Origin: Zelonia costaricensis
Taxonomy: Eukaryota > Euglenozoa > Kinetoplastea > Trypanosomatida > Trypanosomatidae
Length of the DNA: 42,489 nucleotides
Direction: 5' to 3'
Assembly (NCBI GenBank): GCA_030849075.1
Contig: JASAOO010003332.1
Span: forward strand, 1 to 42,489
The stretch's first letter is position 1; every line of letters begins with the position of its first letter. Positions 18,857-28,914 of the stretch are shown here, one piece after another. The notes below the pieces were generated by a model, which was not told the DNA's origin, ran no database searches, and saw only the letters and a list, made by a program, of their open reading frames with translations. The position numbers and the translations under genes are program-made.

Positions 18857-20718
18857 ACACCTCCACACCGACTTTTCTTCCTTCTTCTATACCCATCGAC
18901 CGCGGTGGTGGACGCGAGGCGCAAGCCATGGGCGCTGTGTGTGCGGCCGTGCGCTCTTCCGAGTGTTCGCGCTACCCCTGCCCTCCCTCTATCACCCTCT
19001 ATTGTCTTCTCCTTTTCTCCGTTGTGTTGCTTCCCCCGCGCTGCACTGCAGTTGTCGTGTGTGCGGGGGAAGGGGCACCGAGGGGTGCGGTGCTGACGCC
19101 ACCCTCTACTGTGTGACGAGTTGCTCTCCCATCTCACTGTGCGTGCGCGTCTGTGTAGTTGTGTTTGTGCGAGTGGTTCATTGTGTGCGTGTATGTCCTA
19201 TGGCGTATCGAGAAGCACGGGAGGCTGTGAGAGACCCCGCGTCTCGCAGCGACCCACTCGCCGTCTCGGTACTGCGTGTCGCTCCTCCCTGCTTGAGCGT
19301 TGTGATCGAGTGCTTCGCCTTTTCTCGTGCGTCCCGATGGGGCCCCCGACGCTGCGGCTAGTCGGGCTTGTTTGCGTGCGGGTTGTGCCACTTTCTTACG
19401 TTCTGGGGGGCTACCGCGGCCGTGCCGGCATGCGGCAGCGGCAGGAGCACACCCAACCCCGCCTGAGCAGCGAGCACGTCCCTTCTTTGTGTCTACCTCA
19501 TCCCCTTCTCCCCTCCCTTCTCGTATTCCATTCAAGCTTCTTGCTTCCTCGCTCCCCTCGCACCCTCCCTTCCCCCCTTGGGACCCGCGGCGCCCGACGC
19601 CCCCTGCCCCCGCCTCTCTTCCACTGCGCTGACGTCGCAACTCCTTTTCGCTTCTACCATCACCTCGCTCGTGTACCCTCACTTCACACACTACCTCGCT
19701 CTTGCTCTTGCTATCTATCTCCCTCTCTCCACCTCCATCCCAGACGCACCAGGTTGGCTGCGTGCGCACCGTGAACGCCGCGGTGGAAGCCGCACGCGTG
19801 CATATCTGGCGCCGCCACTCCCCCCTCCCTCCTTCTCCTCCGCCCCGCATGCCACGGGGACGCAGCCTCTCTCTTGATTTCGGTGCCCTCTCTCGCGGCG
19901 CACTCGCGCCTGTCCGTCGTGACGGGCGGTCGCTGAACACAACATGTGCGCGCGCCGGTTCCGCCCCCTCTCCCAGCGGAGCCGCTGACCGGCGAAGGGC
20001 TGCCCGCGGTGCCGAACGCCGTGGGTGGCACCGAAGCGCGTGCAAAGATTCGTTTTTGAACCTGTATGCGTGTGTGCTTGAGCTTGACGGTGCGCCGAGG
20101 TCCAGCAGGACGCCTTCTGTTCTCGCCCGTCTCACGAGCGCCTCGACTACCTCGGGCCCTCCACCCCTTCTCCTTGCCACCGCACGCGAGTGAGAGGTTT
20201 CCTCGCCCCCCTCCCCCCTCCCCCCACCGGCCCACCTCGCTGAGCTCCCCCTTCCCCGCTTCCGCCTCTTCCATCCAGCCTGCCCCACGGCGTTGCACGC
20301 ACGCGCGCTTTTCTGTTTTCGCCGTCACTGGCGTGCGTCTCGGCGCGCGCGTGGGCGACGTGGTGCGCCGCCCTGTCGCTTCTCTCGTCTCTCTTCTTCT
20401 CTCTTGTCCACCTCTTTGCTCACCTCCGTTGCCGTCCCCGCGTGTGTGTTTGTGTGTACCCGTGTATGTGTGTCTGCGTGGATATATGTGTGCTCCCTTT
20501 CTGTGCAGGACCCGGGCTCTGTCGCAGACACGCCTGTGCGTGTGTGCGTATGTGTAGATATGCTCGCGAATCCCCCGCTCTGCCCGCCACCTTCGCACAC
20601 ATTCGTCTTTGTGCGTGCGCACATTCGCCCTGGCAGCGGAGCGAGCCAGAGTGCGGGCATCGCACGTGCCTGCCAGCACCACCCCCGACGAGCAACTCAG
20701 CGTGATTCTATCTCCGCG

Positions 20719-20758
20719 TATGCGTATGTGTGTGTGTGTGTTTGTGTTTGTGTGTGTT
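20719..20758. repeat. GT-rich microsatellite
   Basis: An alternating GT tract with occasional T insertions, one of several in the spacer after the kinase gene. Confidence 0.8.
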
Positions 20759-21399
20759 GATCTTTACGCGTGTGTATGTACGAACGCTTGCGCTTCCGCC
20801 TCTCTCTATCTGTGTGTGTGCGCGCGCACCTCAGCGCCAGCTTGGTAAACAGTGAAGACTCAGCCATCGAACAGAAGAGGAAACAAAAGACTCGTCTGAT
20901 GTCCCCTTCGAGCCGGCCCTCCTCCTCATCCTCGTCCGCTTGTGCGTGTGCATGCGTGTGTGTGTATGTTGAACGCAGAGATGCGCCTGCGGAGACGAGC
21001 ACGGAGCCCCGCACTTGGTCTCCACCCAGGGGTGTGTGCAGCGGTAGAGTGCGTGTGTGTGTGTCTCTGGCACACGCGTGCAGCCTCACCCCCTCACCTC
21101 CCGCGTTCCCCCAGTCTGAGGCCGTTGATGTCCGTCATCGCCTTCCTTGACCGGAGTGGGGGATGGTGCCGCCTCCGCGCTGGACGCCGACCCCCCTCCC
21201 CTTCCCTTCCCTCGTCCACGCCACCGTCGGGCGTCCATGGACGCACCCCACCCCACTGCTACACCCTCTCCTGCACCCCCTTCCCCACGACAATGACACA
21301 CCCAGGCCGCTCACGCGAACTCCTTCGACAGGGGCCTGCCTTCCCGCCTTACCTGTCCTCCGTCCCTCCTCTGGCTGGCTTCTCGTAGTGCACCCGCTG

Positions 21400-21400
<1 letters not shown>

Positions 21401-21442
<42 letters not shown>
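21401..21442. repeat. (CA)21 microsatellite just upstream of a start codon
   Basis: An uninterrupted 42-base CA array ending 16 bases before the ATG at 21459. AG dinucleotides at 21442-21443 and 21446-21447 follow it directly, so the array sits where the pyrimidine tract of a splice acceptor would be expected. Confidence 0.9.
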
Positions 21443-21446
<4 letters not shown>

Positions 21447-21458
21447 GCTGACGGTACG

Positions 21459-22538
21459 ATGCCACGCCGTGCCCCGCGGACACGCGATTCGGGCGACGAC
21501 AGCCACGCGTTCCGCTACGGCGCCCCCGCCGCTGTCGTCGACCCGCTCGTCTCCCTCCTGTACGACCTGCGGCGGATGGAGGACACCGTCATCTCGGCGC
21601 TCGTCCACCTGGGGGTGGAGCGGCACCGCTTGCCCGGCCCCTTCAGACCCGGCGAGTCGAGCACCGCCGCCGCCACCGCACCAGTCGCCGCGCCGTCCCC
21701 GCCGCCTCCGCAAAGGGCGCAGTATGGAGAGGAGCGCGACGCGCTGCTCGCCTACGCGCAGTCGCTGCCAGCCGAGTGCGGCACGGCGGGCGGCAACGCT
21801 GAGCGCTGCGCGGTGGTCGTGCGGCGGCTCCTCGCGTGGGTGGGGCAACAGACCGCACCCGAGTCGCCGACACCACCGGCGTCGCAGGCGCTCCTCGTGC
21901 CCGTTGTGGCGGCCTCGGCAACCGGAAGCGGCGACGCGTTTCTGCGCGACTGCGGTACGCACGCCGAGACGCACGTGGCGCGTGCGGTGAAGCGGGCACG
22001 CGTGGAGGACGCCACGGAGGCTGGGGACGGCGCACCGGCCTCCGTCACCACGCACGTTGCGTCGCTCACGGCCGGCGACGTCGCCGCGGCTGCGGGGGAG
22101 TGGCGCGTGTACGAGCGCTTTCTTAAGAGCGGCACGCGCGAGATGGAGGCCACGCTGGCGGCCGTGACGGCGCGGCGGCTGGGCGACTCCTACAGCTGCC
22201 ACGCCAAGTGGGTTGAGGGGACGTGCAGAGACGCGAAGGTGAGGTGCACGGTGCCCGCCAGCGCGGTCCTGAAGCGCAACTACGAGGAGGTGATTCGCCT
22301 CAACGACGCCCTCGCCACGTGCCAGGCGGCGGTACACGACGCGTACGTGGCGCTGGAGGCGAACGTTGACGTGTACCTGGATGAGGTGCGGACGGTGGAC
22401 CGACAGGAGCGTCTCTTCCACGACCACGTTGCAGCGGCGCGGCGCGAGTGCGCTGCCCTTCAGTCACTGCGCCTGCATGTCAAGGACGCACGCGCAGCGA
22501 TGCAGCGGGCCCTTGACGCGGCGCCTGACACTGCTTGA
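21459..22538 (+). CDS. Conserved-looking hypothetical protein
   Basis: This protein has 359 residues, and I do not recognise the family. The N-terminal region (about 22-55) is ordered (VVDPLVSLLYDLRRMEDTVI) and followed by a Pro/Ala-rich linker at about 66-90. A second helical block covers about 93-135. A second low-complexity zone precedes a long helical C-terminal half (about 200-350). This half includes a possible coiled coil (AVLKRNYEEVIRLNDALAT; VDVYLDEVRTVDRQERLF). There is no signal peptide or membrane segment. GC-ending codon use matches genuine neighbours, and the frame opens at an ATG directly after the CA array. Mostly helical, with no catalytic motif seen, it may be a structural or adaptor subunit; that is only a guess. 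Confidence 0.82.
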   Translation: MPRRAPRTRDSGDDSHAFRYGAPAAVVDPLVSLLYDLRRMEDTVISALVHLGVERHRLPGPFRPGESSTAAATAPVAAPSPPPPQRAQYGEERDALLAYAQSLPAECGTAGGNAERCAVVVRRLLAWVGQQTAPESPTPPASQALLVPVVAASATGSGDAFLRDCGTHAETHVARAVKRARVEDATEAGDGAPASVTTHVASLTAGDVAAAAGEWRVYERFLKSGTREMEATLAAVTARRLGDSYSCHAKWVEGTCRDAKVRCTVPASAVLKRNYEEVIRLNDALATCQAAVHDAYVALEANVDVYLDEVRTVDRQERLFHDHVAAARRECAALQSLRLHVKDARAAMQRALDAAPDTA

Positions 22539-23222
22539 TGGAGGACGTGCCACCGCAGCCTGTCACGTTTCAGGCCGCTCCATCGTGAACAACCAACCCC
22601 ACCGAGCCCCACCCCCGCCGCACGTCTTCTTTGGCCCCCATCGGCCCCGTCGCCGCTGCAGCAGCAGAAGGCGGTACCCCCACTGAAGCCTCTCTTGTGC
22701 CCCCCTACACGTGCACGCACACGGTACACCCACTCGCACAACTCCGTTGCTGCCCGTAGGCAGCGCACCACGTCCTCCCCCCTCCCCCATCCCCAAACAA
22801 ACAAAGTCGCGGTGTGCGATGCATGGGATGCGCACAAACACGCGCGGAGGCGTTGCCGAGATGCCCGCGCTGCCAGCCGCCACGCCGCGGACCGCGACCC
22901 ACCAACGCCACAGGCGGAGAATACTGCAAGGAGGGGCCAACGCCCCGCCGTGGTCGCCGTGGCAGGTGCGGCCTGTGCGTGCCGACCTTTCAACTTCTCC
23001 CTCGCACGCCGTTGCCCCCCTTTCACGAATGCAATGCGGCCCCCCCCCCCCTCCCTCGCATCTCCCTCCCTCACTTTCTCTTTCCGACCCAACCTGCGGG
23101 CCACTCCACGCCCCACGCCCTTCCTACTTCCACGGCTGCACTCCATCGTTGCCGGAAGCTGCTCGCCACACGTTCCTCGCATCCTCTCCGCCCACCACAC
23201 GACCGCACTCGTCTCGTGCAGC
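22539..23222. other. Intergenic region
   Basis: About 0.7 kb with no gene; C/T-rich, with a C-run at about 23041-23050 and a pyrimidine-rich stretch at about 23050-23100. The closest AG before the next start is at 23220-23221, almost touching the ATG, so the true acceptor is probably farther upstream. Confidence 0.45.
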
Positions 23223-24947
23223 ATGGGGCGCACCAACGCCAAGAAACAGGAGGCGCGCGAGGAGCGCCTCAGCAAATTGCCACAGTCGGAGCGGCTGGCC
23301 AAGAGCGCGCTGATCAAGAAGAAGGAGGGTCGCGTGCTGGACGCCGCGGAGAAGCACGCACTGAAGATGTCCTCCGAGCACGGCGAAATCCTGCGGCTGT
23401 GGGAGAGGCTCCGCACCCTCGAGGAGCGCAACGAGGAGAAGGCGGTGGCCACCGCGGCGGACAAGAAGACGGCGTACGAGCACAAGTACCCCGTCGTGGA
23501 CAAGCTGGTGCACCTCATCGAGCCCAAGTTCGCCAACCTCGTCCGCACCCCCAGTGCCAGCCGCGTCGTGCAGTCGATGATCAAGTACGGCTCGGCGGAA
23601 CAGGTGGGCAAGATCCTGAAGTGGGTCTCCAAGGACTTCGCGGCGTACGCCACGGACGCCTACGCGCACTTCGTCGTCTGCGCGCTGATCCGGCACGTGC
23701 CGCACGAGGCGTACACGAAGCTGATGGCGCACGTCATTCCATGCGTGCCACAGCTCGTGTCGCACAAGTTCGGTATCGAGGTGCTGCACGCCGTGTACAG
23801 CAGCCGCTGGTGCAGCCCGTCGGACCGCAGCCTCCTGCTGCTGGCAGTGTTCAAGGACAACGTGGCCGTGATGAAGCGCTGGCCCGGCTACCCGGACGTC
23901 GAAGCCGTGCTCAAGCAGAACCCGTCGCTGCAGCGCCGCCTGCTTACTCGTCTCTTCGACCTCAGCGACAAGCTCGTCTCGCAGAAGGACGCGGTCGGCT
24001 ACCCGTTTGTGCAGCGCCTTGTCGGCGCCTACGTGCGTTGCGGCACCCGCGACGAGGTGAGTGAGCTGTGCGACACGCTGCGTCCGCACATCGCGGCGAT
24101 CGCGGCCACTCGCGAGGGCGCCCCCCTCGCCTCCCTTGCCTTCTCCCTGACGGAGCCCAAGAAGCGCAAGGAGGTGCTGCACAGCTTCAACGCGCAGCTC
24201 GGGGAGCTGAGCACGAGCAAGTACGCCGCCCCCGTGATTGCCCGCCTCTTCGACCTGCTGTACGATGCGCAGATGCTGCGCAAGTACCTTGCGACCGACC
24301 TGGCGGCGCACATTGGGCAGGTGGTCAACAGCCCCTACGGCTACCAGATCCTCATGCACCTTCTCACCCCACACGAGGAGCGCAAGTGGCGCTTCCTGCT
24401 GGCCAACTGGCGCGAGCACAACCTGTACTCGATGGAGAACGCGGAGTGGAACCACCACACGTGGCTCACGGCGGCGTACGCAGCGGAGACAGTCGAGATC
24501 TGCAGCAAGCCGGCCGCCACCTCGCACCTCGCGGCCCTGCCGATGCTCATCAAGGCGTTCCTGCAGTACGCCACGGACGAGGCAAACAGCGCCAAGCTGA
24601 ACCGGCACCACGCCGCCCTCATTGCGCGCGAGGTGCTGCACGTCGTCCAGCACGAGCCCCTCTACCGTGCTGCCCTGCAGCTGTGCCCGAGCGAGGAGGC
24701 GGCGCTGGCAAAGCTCGCACCCGCTCAGGGCAAGCGCGAGCGCGACGAGAGCGACGCGGCTGCGCCGGCCGATGCCGAGGGTGAAGACGGCGAGGACGCC
24801 GCACCTGTCCCAGCGAAGCGAGCCAAGGCGGAGAAGAAGGCGGCCGTGAAGACGGCCAACGGCAAGGCGGTCAAGTCGAAGGCGGCACCGTCCCCCAGCA
24901 CCGCCACACCCAAGGCCGCCAGCAAAAGGACGGTGAAGAGGGCGTAA
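23223..24947 (+). CDS. PUF-repeat RNA-binding protein, PUM3/Puf6-like nucleolar type
   Basis: This protein has 574 residues. A basic helical start (GRTNAKKQEAREERLSKLP) and a Lys-rich segment precede a series of PUF-type repeats. Recognisable cores are LVRTPSASRVVQSMIKYG (107-124), YATDAYAHFVVCALIRHV (142-159), LVSHKFGIEVLHAVYSSR (178-195), GYPFVQRLVGAYVRCG, and VNSPYGYQILMHLL. The spread of divergent repeats over more than 400 residues, rather than eight compact ones, is typical of PUM3/Puf6 proteins, which bind nucleic acid with little sequence specificity and work in 60S ribosome assembly or ASH1-type mRNA control. The tail (about 510-574) is acidic then strongly Lys/Ala-rich (KRAKAEKK), a likely nuclear/nucleolar signal. 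The upstream in-frame stretch is UTR-like, so the internal ATG is preferred. The family is well supported; the exact trypanosomatid PUF number is not assigned. Confidence 0.93.
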   Translation: MGRTNAKKQEAREERLSKLPQSERLAKSALIKKKEGRVLDAAEKHALKMSSEHGEILRLWERLRTLEERNEEKAVATAADKKTAYEHKYPVVDKLVHLIEPKFANLVRTPSASRVVQSMIKYGSAEQVGKILKWVSKDFAAYATDAYAHFVVCALIRHVPHEAYTKLMAHVIPCVPQLVSHKFGIEVLHAVYSSRWCSPSDRSLLLLAVFKDNVAVMKRWPGYPDVEAVLKQNPSLQRRLLTRLFDLSDKLVSQKDAVGYPFVQRLVGAYVRCGTRDEVSELCDTLRPHIAAIAATREGAPLASLAFSLTEPKKRKEVLHSFNAQLGELSTSKYAAPVIARLFDLLYDAQMLRKYLATDLAAHIGQVVNSPYGYQILMHLLTPHEERKWRFLLANWREHNLYSMENAEWNHHTWLTAAYAAETVEICSKPAATSHLAALPMLIKAFLQYATDEANSAKLNRHHAALIAREVLHVVQHEPLYRAALQLCPSEEAALAKLAPAQGKRERDESDAAAPADAEGEDGEDAAPVPAKRAKAEKKAAVKTANGKAVKSKAAPSPSTATPKAASKRTVKRA

Positions 24948-26111
24948 TCGGGTGAGAGAGGGGATGGGGGGAGCGGGGGCGGCACTGGGGTGGTCCTCCC
25001 GTCCGCACTCCTCTGTCCTCAGTGCCAGCCTCTGGTGGCCGCTGCTGCTGCTGCTGCGTGGTAGAGGGATCGCTCCGCCTCTGTCCTGCACGGATGCAGA
25101 GCACGGGGATGCGCATGTGCATGGATGTGTGTGTGTGTTGTGTGTTGTGTGTGTGCTGTGTGTGTTGGGGGTGCCTTTGCGGAGTGGCTTCTTAAAAAGT
25201 GGGCCCGTGCCGATGATTGATTCTGTCGAGGGCAGGGGACTGCGAGGGAGGGAGAGGGTGAAGTTGGGGAAGGGTGAAGGCGAGTGACGCAGCGGCGGAC
25301 ACGACGGTCTCGCGTCCGGCCAAGCGCTTCCCCTGCTGCACCCCGCTCCTCTCTCGCGAACCCGCGACACAGGTTGGCATCCACGGTCCCCGTCGAGTAA
25401 CACGGACGTGTCCGCATGCGCTAAGCGACGTTTTCTTCCTTCGCGTGACAGCCGCGGGATAAACAACGACGACAGGGAGCAGAAGGCACTTCGCCTCTCG
25501 CACGGGAGAGTCGGCCTAAACGCCAACCTCGACTCGACCGACAGCTGTGGGCAGTAGTGAGAGGCGCGCACGACGAGCTAGAGCGCTGGGGGAGGTGTCA
25601 CGCGACTACGTGCGTGCCCCGCGCGAGGGCGTCACCTTTGCATGTGCCAAATCTAAGATGGCAGCTCGAACGCTGAGAAGCGAAGGAGGGGGGGGGCGGG
25701 GACTCGGCTGTACTCGGCCTCGACTACGCGGCGCCAGCTCTTCTGTCCACGGGAGGGTGGGCTGTGTGTTGTGGTTGCTGTCCCCGTCGCCACCACTGTG
25801 CCGCGCCGCCCCTGGCGTGGCCGTGTGCCGCGCTGCCGCATTCCCCGCCTCCCCTCCGTGCTGCTCCTTCGAGCTTGACATGCCGGCCCCTCCAGCGCTT
25901 CTTACGCAGCCGCCTCGTGCATTCTTCACCAGAGCTTGGAGCTCCCTCCTTGATACTCCTCCCCTCCCCTCGTCTACCCGCTCCTGCCATGGGAAGGTCC
26001 GCCTCCCCCCTTCCCCAGCCCTACACACACACACACACCCCGCTCTGCTTGGCACTGCGCAGCCCCGTACCCCTGCCGGCTGCAGCGCACTTCTCTCTGT
26101 GGAGCAGCGGC
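24948..26111. other. Intergenic region with GT repeats after the stop and CA before the next start
   Basis: About 1.2 kb with no credible gene. GT-rich repeats at about 25121-25169 follow the PUF stop. Further on the sequence is mixed, with a G-run at about 25688-25696 and a CA repeat at about 26021-26038 about 75 bases before the adenylate kinase start. Confidence 0.45.
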
Positions 26112-26816
26112 ATGTCGAGCAAGTACCTCCGCCTTCTATTCGTGGGGGCACCGGGCGTGGGCAAGGGTACCTACTCGGGCCGCGCAGCCGTCTCGCTCGG
26201 CTGCCACGCCATCTCCAGCGGCGACCTTCTCCGCAAGGAGGTGGCGGACGGAACCGCCATTGGGCGGCAGGTGAAGGGGCTCATCGAGAAGGGCGTCTTC
26301 GTGCCGGACGAGCTCATCACACAGATGGTGGTGCAGCACATCGCATCTCTAGCGGCGGACAAGGAGCGGCCGAACGGGTACATCCTTGATGGCTACCCGC
26401 GCAACATCACGCAGGCGACGACGCTCTGGACCTCGGGGGCAATCAAGGTCGACCACGTCATCAACCTCACCCAGCCGCGCAACGTCATCATCAAGAAGCT
26501 GTCGTCGCGCCGCTCGTGCCCGGAGTGCGGGTTCGTGTATAACTTGGCCTCGATCGACGAGGGCGGCATCAAGATGGACCCGCTGAGGCCGAAGGTGGAC
26601 GGCGTGTGCGACAAGTGCGGCTGCACCAAGCCCCTCCTCACCCGCAAGGACGACGAGATCGAGGTGGTGACGAAGCGCCAGGACGAGTACAGCGCCGTGG
26701 CGACGCCGCTGTTGACCTTCTACCAGGAGAAGGGCGTCCTGCACGAGTTCCCGGTGCTCGGCGGCACCAAGGTGTACCTGCCCAAGCTGCTCGACCTCAT
26801 TTCCAAGCTAGACTAG
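26112..26816 (+). CDS. Adenylate kinase, long form with zinc-binding LID
   Basis: This 234-residue enzyme interconverts ATP + AMP and 2 ADP. The P-loop GAPGVGKGT is at 12-20. The AMP-binding region contains SSGDLLRKEV (35-44) and the signature LDGYPRN (92-98). The LID (about 129-180) holds four zinc-type cysteines, C136, C139 (CPEC), C166 and C169 (CDKC), and is followed by the conserved RKDD at 178-181. This zinc-LID long form is common in bacteria and occurs in trypanosomatids, which have an expanded adenylate kinase family distributed among cytosol, flagellum, mitochondrion and glycosome. There is no N-terminal flagellar extension, no obvious mitochondrial presequence and no PTS1 at the C-terminus (ends SKLD), so a cytosolic location is the simplest reading. 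The start is the ATG nearest the P-loop; the upstream extension is low-complexity. Confidence 0.96.
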   Translation: MSSKYLRLLFVGAPGVGKGTYSGRAAVSLGCHAISSGDLLRKEVADGTAIGRQVKGLIEKGVFVPDELITQMVVQHIASLAADKERPNGYILDGYPRNITQATTLWTSGAIKVDHVINLTQPRNVIIKKLSSRRSCPECGFVYNLASIDEGGIKMDPLRPKVDGVCDKCGCTKPLLTRKDDEIEVVTKRQDEYSAVATPLLTFYQEKGVLHEFPVLGGTKVYLPKLLDLISKLD

Positions 26817-27629
26817 CCACCACGCGCAGGGAGGAGGCGGGGGCGCACCATCCCCCCCGCCACCGCCGCCCGCACACCTCGGTAGGGACTCCCCTCCTCC
26901 AACACGGATACAGACACAAACACACACCCATCGCCGGTGACCGTTGCCATCGCCTCCTGCCTTCGCTTCTCTCATTCATGTTTTGCTGGCGAGGGGGCCG
27001 GCCAGCGTTGGGGGTGCGCGTGTGGCCTGGGCGAGTTGGCGCCACGCGCGTGGCTGCCTCACGGCCCCCCCTCCCCTCGCTGGGCCCGGTGGCCTCGAAA
27101 CGCGATTGCCACGCCACCGGACTCACACAGGAGAGCCCACCGCAAGCACCGTTGAGCGTGACGCACGCGGCGAGCAAGCCGAGCCACACGCGGCCGCTTG
27201 TCACGCCCCGCTGCCGGCTCTGACATCCACCGGCTGCACCCAACATTTGCGTCTTTTGCCTCTTGCCGGTAGTGCAGACGGACGGCTGACCTCGACTGTG
27301 AGTGCATGCCTAACCGCTCTCGCAGCGCGTGGCTCCCCGTGCACTTCTCACAGTGCGTGCCTCCGGCGGTGCAGCGCCACCTCCCGCAAGGCAACTCTCC
27401 CCTGCTTCCTTCATTTGGCGCGCTGCCTTCGCTACGTCCCTCCCTCGTTGCCCCCCCCCCCCCGGTCCCACACGATCGTGCACCTGCGCCCCCACCCCTC
27501 CGCAGCCCGTGCCTGCAGCTGTGCTTTGCTCTTCGGCGCTCGCCACACCCAGCTCCGCTCCGCGCCCTTCCTCTCCCTCCTTCACCATCCCAGACCCCCC
27601 TCTCCTTCCCACACACCGCCAACTTCGCC
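26817..27629. other. Intergenic region with a C13 run
   Basis: About 0.8 kb with no gene. It holds a C13 run at 27451-27463 and the pyrimidine tract described for the next gene. Confidence 0.45.
27561..27593 (+). promoter_or_regulatory. Candidate polypyrimidine tract and spliced-leader acceptor
   Basis: A C/T-rich tract (CCCTTCCTCTCCCTCCTTC) is followed by AG at 27592-27593, 36 bases before the start codon at 27630. Prediction only. Confidence 0.5.
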
Positions 27630-28004
27630 ATGCCGCCGCGCCGTCAGTCCGCCTCTCGCTCCAAGTCGCGCTCGACATCGCAGACGGGCCGCAAGTCGTC
27701 GCCGCGTGCGTCGGGTCGGGCGCCGGCCAAGAGCCCGTCGCTGCCCCCGCCGGATCCGGCAGCCGTACAGCGCCTCATCGACGATGCCATGACCCGGGCC
27801 CGCGAGCGGCGCGCCTCGAACGACGCGTCGGCCGCGCCGGCGGGGGCGAGCGCCGCGGAGGGCATCGCGGCTGCCTCGCCTCGCGCATCGCGCGGTGGGG
27901 CGGCGGAGAAGATGTCAGACATGAAGACGGCCTTTGCGGCCATCTGCGTGACGGTGTACTTCGCCTGGGCGGCCTACACCTTCTACGAGGAGATGCGCAA
28001 GTAG
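27630..28004 (+). CDS. Small tail-anchored membrane protein, unknown function (pair member 1)
   Basis: This protein has 124 residues. The N-terminal 40 are Arg/Ser/Pro-rich and disordered. A short helix (about 43-62, AAVQRLIDDAMTRARERR) and an Ala-rich linker follow. The only hydrophobic segment is at about 101-118, five or six residues from the C-terminus, giving a tail-anchored topology with a charged end (YEEMRK). The membrane segment FAAICVTVYFAWAAYTFYEE lines up without gaps with the next gene's FLVLCISVYFTVGGYLFYRE, sharing F, C, VYF, Y, FY and E. The two look like diverged tandem duplicates or related subunits of one membrane complex. Mitochondrial outer membrane and ER are both possible. 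No named family was recognised. The start follows a good acceptor. Confidence 0.8.
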   Translation: MPPRRQSASRSKSRSTSQTGRKSSPRASGRAPAKSPSLPPPDPAAVQRLIDDAMTRARERRASNDASAAPAGASAAEGIAAASPRASRGGAAEKMSDMKTAFAAICVTVYFAWAAYTFYEEMRK

Positions 28005-28914
28005 CCGGCGCTGCGCACGAGGTGGAGCCGCTGCCATCGCGCTGCACCATCACCCACCCTCTCCTTCGCGCATGGCCCGCCAAGCTCCCGCTCCCCCCTT
28101 CCCTTCGCCTTAGACACCCACCGGCCCTACGTCTGTACCACTCCCCCCCGGCCCGCAACCCACCACCGTGTTCGTCCCTTTGTCCGTCTTCTGTCCCCCG
28201 GCCCAGTGAACACGCACGGGTGCGCCCCCGTGGGCCATACACTCCTAGATGTCTCTTCGTAATTCCCCGTCAAACCCCGGCTAGCTTCTCGAACTCTGTG
28301 CACGCTGACGGGAAGGGCACCAGTGTTCGTGTAGTGAGTCTTCCGCGCTCACGCCCTCCCCCCTCTCCCTCTTCCTCTTGCCGTCGCCGGCCCGGCGCGG
28401 GTGGGTGGGAGGTGTCCTCGTATCCCTGCCGCGGCACCGGCTTCCACGAAACGGAGTTTCAGTAAGAGCGGGGGCAGGTCAGCACGAAGGGAGTTGACAA
28501 GGAGGCAGTCCCAGCTGCCTCCTCCCACCTCCCCATCACCTCTTCGGCTCTCTGCCGTCGCGAGCTCGGTGCATGCGCCACACCAGCCGCAGACCGCCCC
28601 CCGTGCTTCACGTCCTCCCTCTACCTCTCCGACTTCTCGCACGCCCCCCCCCACCCTCAATTGATCGCACCACCGTACGCCGTGCCCTTGACACACACCC
28701 ACGCACACGTGTCAGTTTGCCATCGCCACTTGTCACGCTCCTCCCTCTCCGCCACCCTCATCCCTCAGCGTCCTGAACTGCTGCCGTCATTACCACTTCT
28801 CTCCTTCCCTTCTCACCTTTTAGTGACCTGCACACGTTGTCGCGTTGCTTCCACCGCTCCCCGTACAACACACACACACACACACACCTCCACAACTCGC
28901 TCAGCTTCTTCACT
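28005..28914. other. Intergenic region
   Basis: About 0.9 kb with no credible gene; pyrimidine-rich in the distal half. A CA repeat at about 28867-28887 and AG at 28903-28904 precede the next start, leaving about 10 bases of 5' UTR if used. Confidence 0.45.

Larger units (their letters stand above)
18379..21458. other. 3.1 kb geneless stretch with many microsatellites
   Basis: This is the longest gap between genes in the window. Open frames on both strands translate to Arg/Pro/Ser/Thr/His/Cys-rich low-complexity sequence without family features. Visible content: GT-rich tracts right after the kinase stop (about 18390-18422) and at about 19130-19200, 20440-20560, 20719-20830 and 20941-21062; AAC repeats at about 18725-18739 and 18815-18829; CA at about 18766-18782; a CCCA array at 18838-18856; and a CA array at 21401-21442. 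Most of it is probably a long kinase 3' UTR. A non-coding RNA or a fast-evolving retroelement remnant cannot be excluded by eye. Confidence 0.5.

Noticed and set aside
18406..19116. 236-codon + strand open frame after the kinase
   Set aside because: Runs through AAC, CA and CCCA repeats, giving Gln/Asn/Thr/His/Pro homopolymer-like translation.
18379..21458. SIDER-type retroposon remnants in long spacers
   Set aside because: Expected in Leishmania 3' UTRs, but I could not recognise the 79-base signature or a poly(A) end with target duplications by eye. A search with SIDER1/SIDER2 profiles would decide.
23124..25571. 815-codon open frame on the minus strand
   Set aside because: Antisense shadow of the PUF gene, with a biased Leu/Arg/Val/Gln/His composition and no family features.
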